This document shows, piece by piece, positions 34,929 through 34,956 of a stretch of 34,956 nucleotides of DNA (positions are counted from its first letter, which is position 1; every line of letters begins with the position of its first letter). The position numbers and the translations under genes are program-made. Where the stretch lies: NCBI GenBank assembly GCA_002751075.1, contig NAOQ01000255.1:1-34956 (forward strand), read 5' to 3'. This DNA is from Ichthyophonus hoferi. Its lineage: Eukaryota > Opisthokonta > Ichthyosporea > Ichthyophonida > Ichthyophonidae. The notes below the pieces were generated by a model. That model searched no databases, was not told where the DNA came from, and saw only the letters and a program-made list of their open reading frames with translations.

Positions 34929-34956
34929 TTGACCTCAATTCATTATGTAGTTATAT

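Noticed and set aside
1-34956. tRNA, rRNA, CRISPR array or bacterial operon
   Set aside because: I looked for tRNA T-loop motifs, regularly spaced repeats and ribosome-binding sites and found none that hold up; spliced genes show the DNA is eukaryotic.

Overview
The window is AT-rich, gene-poor eukaryotic DNA with GT-AG introns, microsatellites and many decayed retroelements. The three host genes I can support belong to families typical of fungi: a GPR1/FUN34/YaaH (AceTr) membrane transporter, an RGS-domain regulator of G-protein signalling, and a secreted protein resembling Agd3 (carbohydrate esterase family 18). Low gene density, long intergenic stretches and abundant LTR fossils suggest a fungus with a large, repeat-rich genome. 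An early-diverging lineage is my inference; no gene here fixes the species.

Layout. 1-2200: a TTA/TNN microsatellite, a GC-richer coding-like island (about 230-585), then unassigned DNA. 2210-4300: two unclassified interspersed repeats, named here family A and family B, each with a second copy elsewhere in the window. 4300-9300: mostly unassigned, with a decayed LTR-element piece at 6.0-6.55 kb. 9531-10340: intronless AceTr transporter. 11.43-13.2 kb: a Copia-type LTR retrotransposon fossil with both LTRs but little interior, followed by an inverted piece of a related LTR. 14879-17481 (minus): two-exon RGS gene. 17.5-21.2 kb: long stretch without a recognised gene. 21.25-23.5 kb: LTR-element piece, an unknown 147-codon reading frame, and family B copy 2. 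24.25-27.4 kb: the densest mobile-element cluster, with a fold-back pair of Copia reverse-transcriptase pieces, two LTR elements in opposite orientation, and a family A copy split by one of them. 28910-31818: at least three exons of the Agd3/CE18-like gene. 32.7-33.25 kb: another LTR piece ending at a primer-binding-site-like motif. 34.4-34.95 kb: TTA microsatellites and a possible transmembrane exon.

The host genes do not form an evident pathway; they look like independent single genes separated by repeats. A 5' (U3-like) LTR core recurs at least seven times, attached to three different downstream sequences, and accounts for much of the accessory DNA. Correct gene models for the RGS and Agd3-like genes need splicing: a single-frame view misses the first third of the RGS domain and the last two identified exons of the Agd3-like gene.
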